64,000 nucleotides of DNA, taken from contig JAEVLN010000005.1 in assembly GCA_018350325.1 (NCBI GenBank), positions 1,188,142 to 1,252,141 of the forward strand, read 5' to 3'. This stretch comes from Globodera rostochiensis (lineage: Eukaryota > Nematoda > Chromadorea > Rhabditida > Heteroderidae). The notes under the pieces were generated by a model. The model was not told where the DNA came from. It worked only from the letters and a program-made list of their open reading frames with translations, and ran no database searches. Below, one piece after another: positions 58,401 to 64,000 of this stretch (positions are counted from its first letter, which is position 1; every line of letters begins with the position of its first letter). The position numbers and the translations under genes are program-made.

Positions 58401-61400
58401 TTTAGTTACTTTTTTGAACATTTTATTTTTTGAACAAATAGTGTGCTAAAAAGAGAGTGTTAGACGGCGAGAGTAATTTGGCGATCAACGCACCCCATCT
58501 AACAATTTTTTAGTTACTTTTTTGAACATTTTATTTTTTGAACAAATAGTGTGCTAAAAAGAGAGATGTTAGACGGCGAGAGTAATTTGGCGATCAACGC
58601 ACCCCATCTAACAATTTTTTAGTTACTTTTTTGAACATTTTATTTTTGAACAAATAGTGTGCTAAAAAGAGAGAGTTAGACGGCGAGAGTAATTTGGCGA
58701 TCAACGCACCCCATCTAACAATTTTTTAGTTACTTTTTTGAACATTTTATTTTTTGAACAAATAGTGTGCTAAAAAGAGAGAGTTAGACGGCGAGAGTAA
58801 TTTGGCGATCAACGCACCCCATCTAACAATTTTTTAGTTACTTTTTTGAACATTTTATTTTTTGAACAAATAGTGTGCTAAAAAGAGAGAGTTAGACGGC
58901 GAGAGTAATTTGGCGATCAACGCACCCCATCTAACAATTTTTTAGTTACTTTTTTGAACATTTTATTTTTTGAACAAATAGTGTGCTAAAAAGAGAGAGT
59001 TAGACGGCGAGAGTAATTTGGCGATCAACGCACCCCATCTAACAATTTTTTAGTTACTTTTTTGAACATTTTATTTTTTAAAGAAATAGTGTGCTAAAAA
59101 GAGAGAGTTAGACGGCGAGAGTAATTTGGCGATCAACGCACCCCATCTAACAATTTTTTAGTTACTTTTTTGAACATTTTATTTTTTGAACAAATAGTGT
59201 GCTAAAAAGAGAGAGTTAGACGGCGAGAGTAATTTGGCGATCAACGCACCCCATCTAACAATTTTTTAGTTACTTTTTTGAACATTTTATTTTTTGAACA
59301 AATAGTGTGCTAAAAAGAGAGAGTTAGACGGCGAGAGTAATTTGGCGATCAACGCACCCCATCTAACAATTTTTTAGTTACTTTTTTGAACATTTTATTT
59401 TTTGAACAAATAGTGTGCTAAAAAGAGAGAGTTAGACGGCGAGAGTAATTTGGCGATCAACGCACCCCATCTAATAATTTTTTAGTTACTTTTTTGAACA
59501 TTTTTTTTGAACAAATAGTGTGCTAAAAAGAGAGTGTTAGACGGCGAGAGTAATTTGGCGATCAACGCACCCCATCTAACAATTTTTTAGTTACTTTTTT
59601 GAACATTTTATTTTTTAAAGAAATAGTGTGCTAAAAAGAGAGAGTTAGACGGCGAGAGTAATTTGGCGATCAACGCACCCCATCTAACAATTTTTTAGTT
59701 ACTTTTTTGAACATTTTATTTTTTGAACAAATAGTGTGCTAAAAAGAGAGAGTTAGACGGCGAGAGTAATTTGGCGATCAACGCACCCCATCTAACAATT
59801 TTTTAGTTACTTTTTTGAACATTTTATTTTTTGAACAAATAGTGTGCTAAAAAGAGAGAGTTAGACGGCGAGAGTAATTTGGCGATCAACGCACCCCATC
59901 TAACAATTTTTTAGTTACTTTTTTGAACATTTTATTTTTTGAAGAAATAGTGTGCTAAAAAGAGAGTGTTAGACGGCGAGAGTAATTTGGCGATCAACGC
60001 ACCCCATCTAACAATTTTTTAGTTACTTTTTTGAACATTTTATTTTTGAACAAATAGTGTGCTAAAAAGAGAGTGTTAGACGGCGAGAGTAATTTGGCGA
60101 TCAACGCACCCCATCTAACAATTTTTTAGTTACTTTTTTGAACATTTTATTTTTTAAAGAAATAGTGTGCTAAAAAGAGAGAGTTAGACGGCGAGAGTAA
60201 TTTGGCGATCAACGCACCCCATCTAACAATTTTTTAGTTACTTTTTTGAACATTTTATTTTTTGAACAAATAGTGTGCTAAAAGAGAGAGTTAGACGGCG
60301 AGAGTAATTCGGCGATCAACGCACCCCATCTAACAATTTTTTAGTTACTTTTTTGAACATTTGATTTTTTGAACAAATAGTGTGCTAAAAAGAGAGTGTT
60401 AGACGGCGAGAGTAATTTGGCGATCAACGCACCCCATCTAACATGAACAAATAGTGTGCTAAAAAGAGAGAGTTAGACGGCGAGAGTAATTTGGCGATCA
60501 ACGCACCCCATCTAACAATTTTTTAGTTACTTTTTTGAACATTTTATTTTTTGAACAAATAGTGTGCTAAAAAGAGAGAGTTAGACGGCGAGAGTAATTT
60601 GGCGATCAACGCACCCCATCTAACAATTTTTTAGTTACTTTTTTGAACATTTTATTTTTTGAACGAAATAGTGTGCTAAAAAGAGAGAGTTAGACGGCGA
60701 GAGTAATTTGGCGATCAACGCACCCCATCTAACAATTTTTTAGTTACTTTTTTGAACATTTTATTTTTTGAACAAATAGTGTGCTAAAAAGAGAGTGTTA
60801 GACGGCGAGAGTAATTTGGCGATCAACGCACCCCATCTAACATGAACAAATAGTGTGCTAAAAAGAGAGAGTTAGACGGCGAGAGTAATTTGGCGATCAA
60901 CGCACCCCATCTAACAATTTTTTAGTTACTTTTTTGAACATTTTATTTTTTGAAGAAATAGTGTGCTAAAAAGAGAGAGTTAGACGGCGAGAGTAATTTG
61001 GCGATCAACGCACCCCATCTAACAATTTTTTAGTTACTTTTTTGAACATTTTATTTTTTGAACAAATAGTGTGCTAAAATGAGAGAGTTAGACGGCGAGA
61101 GTAATTCGGCGATCAACGCACCCCATCTAACAATTTTTTAGTTACTTTTTTGAACATTTTATTTTTTAAAGAAATAGTGTGCTAAAAAGAGAGAGTTAGA
61201 CGGCGAGAGTAATTTGGCGATCAACGCACCCCATCTAACAATTTTTTAGTTACTTTTTTGAACATTTTATTTTTTGAACAAATAGTGTGCTAAAAAGAGA
61301 GAGTTAGACGGCGAGAGTAATTTGGCGATCAACGCACCCCATCTAACAATTTTTTAGTTACTTTTTTGAACATTTTATTTTTTGAACAAATAGTGTGCTA

Positions 61401-64000
61401 AAAAGAGAGAGTTAGACGGCGAGAGTAATTTGGCGATCAACGCACCCCATCTAACAATTTTTTAGTTACTTTTTTGAACATTTTATTTTTTGAACAAATA
61501 GTGTGCTAAAAAGAGAGAGTTAGACGGCGAGAGTAATTTGGCGATCAACGCACCCCATCTAACAATTTTTTAGTTACTTTTTTGAACATTTTATTTTTTG
61601 AACAAATAGTGTGCTAAAAAGAGAGAGTTAGACGGCGAGAGTAATTTGGCGATCAACGCACCCCATCTAACAATTTTTTAGTTACTTTTTTGAACATTTT
61701 ATTTTTTGAACAAATAGTGTGCTAAAAAGAGAGAGTTAGACGGCGAGAGTAATTTGGCGATCAACGCACCCCATCTAACAATTTTTTAGTTACTTTTTTG
61801 AACATTTTATTTTTTGAACAAATAGTGTGCTAAAAAGAGAGAGTTAGACGGCGAGAGTAATTTGGCGATCAACGCACCCCATCTAACAATTTTTTAGTTA
61901 CTTTTTTGAACATTTTATTTTTTGAACAAATAGTGTGCTAAAAAGAGAGAGTTAGACGGCGAGAGTAATTTGGCGATCAACGCACCCCATCTAACAATTT
62001 TTTAGTTACTTTTTTGAACATTTTATTTTTTGAACAAATAGTGTGCTAAAAAGAGAGATGTTAGACGGCGAGAGTAATTTGGCGATCAACGCACCCCATC
62101 TAACAATTTTTTAGTTACTTTTTTGAACATTTTATTTTTTGAACAAATAGTGTGCTAAAAAGAGAGAGTTAGACGGCGAGAGTAATTTGGCGATCAACGC
62201 ACCCCATCTAACAATTTTTTAGTTACTTTTTTGAACATTTTATTTTTTGAACAAATAGTGTGCTAAAAAGAGAGAGTTAGACGGCGAGAGTAATTTGGCG
62301 ATCAACGCACCCCATCTAACAATTTTTTAGTTACTTTTTTGAACATTTTATTTTTGAACAAATAGTGTGCTAAAAGAGAGAGTTAGACGGCGAGAGTAAT
62401 TTGGCGATCAACGCACCCCATCTAACAATTTTTTAGTTACTTTTTTGAACATTTTATTTTTTGAACAAATAGTGTGCTAAAAAGAGAGAGTTAGACGGCG
62501 AGAGTAATTTGGCGATCAACGCACCCCATCTAACAATTTTTTAGTTACTTTTTTGAACATTTTATTTTTTGAACAAATAGTGTGCTAAAAAGAGAGAGTT
62601 AGACGGCGAGAGTAATTTGGCGATCAACGCACCCCATCTAACAATTTTTTAGTTACTTTTTTGAACATTTTATTTTTGAACAAATAGTGTGCTAAAATGA
62701 GAGTAGTTAGACGGCGAGAGTAATTTGGCGATCAACGCACCCCATCTAACAATTTTTAGTTACTTTTTTGAACATTTTATTTTTTGAACAAATAGTGTGC
62801 TAAAAAGAGAGAGTTAGACGGCGAGAGTAATTTGGCGATCAACGCACCCCATCTAACAATTTTTTAGTTACTTTTTTGAACATTTTATTTTTTGAACAAA
62901 TAGTGTGCTAAAAAGAGAGAGTTAGACGGCGAGAGTAATTTGGCGATCAACGCACCCCATCTAACAATTTTTTAGTTACTTTTTTGAACATTTTATTTTT
63001 TGAACAAATAGTGTGCTAAAAAGAGAGAGTTAGACGGCGAGAGTAATTTGGCGATCAACGCACCCCATCTAACAATTTTTTAGTTACTTTTTTGAACATT
63101 TTATTTTTTGAACAAATAGTGTGCTAAAAGAGAGAGTTAGACGGCGAGAGTAATTTGGCGATCAACGCACCCCATCTAACAATTTTTTAGTTACTTTTTT
63201 GAACATTTTATTTTTTGAACAAATAGTGTGCTAAAAAGAGAGAGTTAGACGGCGAGAGTAATTTGGCGATCAACGCACCCCATCTAACAATTTTTTAGTT
63301 ACTTTTTTGAACATTTTATTTTTGAACAAATAGTGTGCTAAAAGAGAGAGTTAGACGGCGAGAGTAATTTGGCGATCAACGCACCCCATCTAACAATTTT
63401 TTAGTTACTTTTTTGAACATTTTATTTTTGAACAAATAGTGTGCTAAAAGAGAGAGTTAGACGGCGAGAGTAATTTGGCGATCAACGCACCCCATCTAAC
63501 AATTTTTTAGTTACTTTTTTGAACATTTTATTTTTTGAACAAATAGTGTGCTAAAAAGAGAGAGTTAGACGGCGAGAGTAATTTGGCGATCAACGCACCC
63601 CATCTAACAATTTTTTAGTTACTTTTTTGAACATTTTATTTTTTGAACAAATAGTGTGCTAAAAGAGAGAGTTAGACGGCGAGAGTAATTTGGCGATCAA
63701 CGCACCCCATCTAACAATTTTTTAGTTACTTTTTTGAACATTTTATTTTTTGAACAAATAGTGTGCTAAAAAGAGAGAGTTAGACGGCGAGAGTAATTTG
63801 GCGATCAACGCACCCCATCTAACAATTTTTTAGTTACTTTTTTGAACATTTTTTTTTGAACAAATAGTGTGCTAAAATGAGAGTGTTAGACGGCGAGAGT
63901 AATTTGGCGATCAACGCACCCCATCTAACAATTTTTTAGTTACTTTTTTGAACATTTTATTTTTTGAACAAATAGTGTGCTAAAAAGAGAGAGTTAGACG
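55422..64000. repeat. 108-bp satellite array, at least 79 copies, inside an intron
   Basis: Head-to-tail monomers start within 25 bp of the iPLA2-like exon donor and run past the window edge. The conserved core is gttagacggcgagagtaatt, then tggcgatcaacgcacc, then ccatctaac; the rest is T-rich (T runs spaced about 11-12 bp). Copies differ mostly in the gagaga/gagagtg segment, in gaacaaa versus gaagaaa or aaagaaa, and in T-run length. Short monomers that jump from catctaac to atgaacaaatag occur near 57,889, 60,442 and 60,840. The inverted words gttaga...tctaac bound the core. No ORFs are conserved. Confidence 0.96.

Noticed and set aside
55422..64000. CRISPR-like regular repeats
   Set aside because: Monomers are directly joined with no unique spacers, and the genome is eukaryotic; this is satellite DNA.

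Overview
The window looks like nuclear DNA of a nematode, most likely a plant-parasitic cyst-type (tylenchid) species. It is AT-rich. Its genes are split into short exons by introns of about 40-300 bp with GT or GC donors and T-rich AG acceptors. Typical nematode families are present: a transthyretin-like secreted protein, a seven-transmembrane chemoreceptor, a nematode-style BPI protein and small secreted proteins. Three introns are best explained by GC-AG splicing, which I recall being common in cyst nematodes. The species assignment is inference. Gene models were assembled by hand from reading frame, splice sites and phase; where all exon phases close and the total is divisible by three, I trust the model.

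Layout. 0-7.4 kb: a degraded foldback-type repeat, a secreted coiled-coil protein (+), a PMP3 membrane proteolipid (-) and a 10-cysteine secreted protein (-). 7.4-16.65 kb: one 27-exon gene (+) whose last quarter is a poly(A) polymerase preceded by about 1,600 residues of unrecognised helical sequence. 16.7-22.9 kb: a repeat graveyard with SINEs, hAT-like and TA-flanked MITEs, a tRNA-like sequence split by a hAT element, and a tiny His-rich secreted peptide gene. 22.9-26.2 kb: a multi-membrane-span gene fragment (+) and a transthyretin-like gene (+). 26.2-31.7 kb: a broken reverse-strand coding fragment, a Tc1-type relic and a 2.9-kb foldback element built of 15-bp tandem repeats. 31.8-34.9 kb: a complete fatty-acid amide hydrolase (+). 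35.7-37.0 kb: a Tc1-like element with 247-bp inverted ends. 37.2-38.8 kb: chemoreceptor (+). 41.6-45.1 kb: BPI/LBP-family lipid-binding protein (+). 45.9-47.7 kb: secreted coiled-coil protein (+). 48.6-50.1 kb: TraB/TIKI-like protein lacking both catalytic-motif histidines (+). 52.6 kb to the right edge: ankyrin plus patatin (iPLA2-like) phospholipase (+), whose intron holds at least 8.6 kb of a 108-bp satellite and runs off the window.

The genes do not form an operon or single pathway. Loose themes are lipid handling (amide hydrolase, BPI, iPLA2) and secretion (five or six signal-peptide proteins, some of which could be effectors). The most unusual objects are the giant poly(A) polymerase fusion, the TraB pseudoenzyme, the intronic satellite, and seven hAT-type MITEs that still carry exact 8-bp target duplications.
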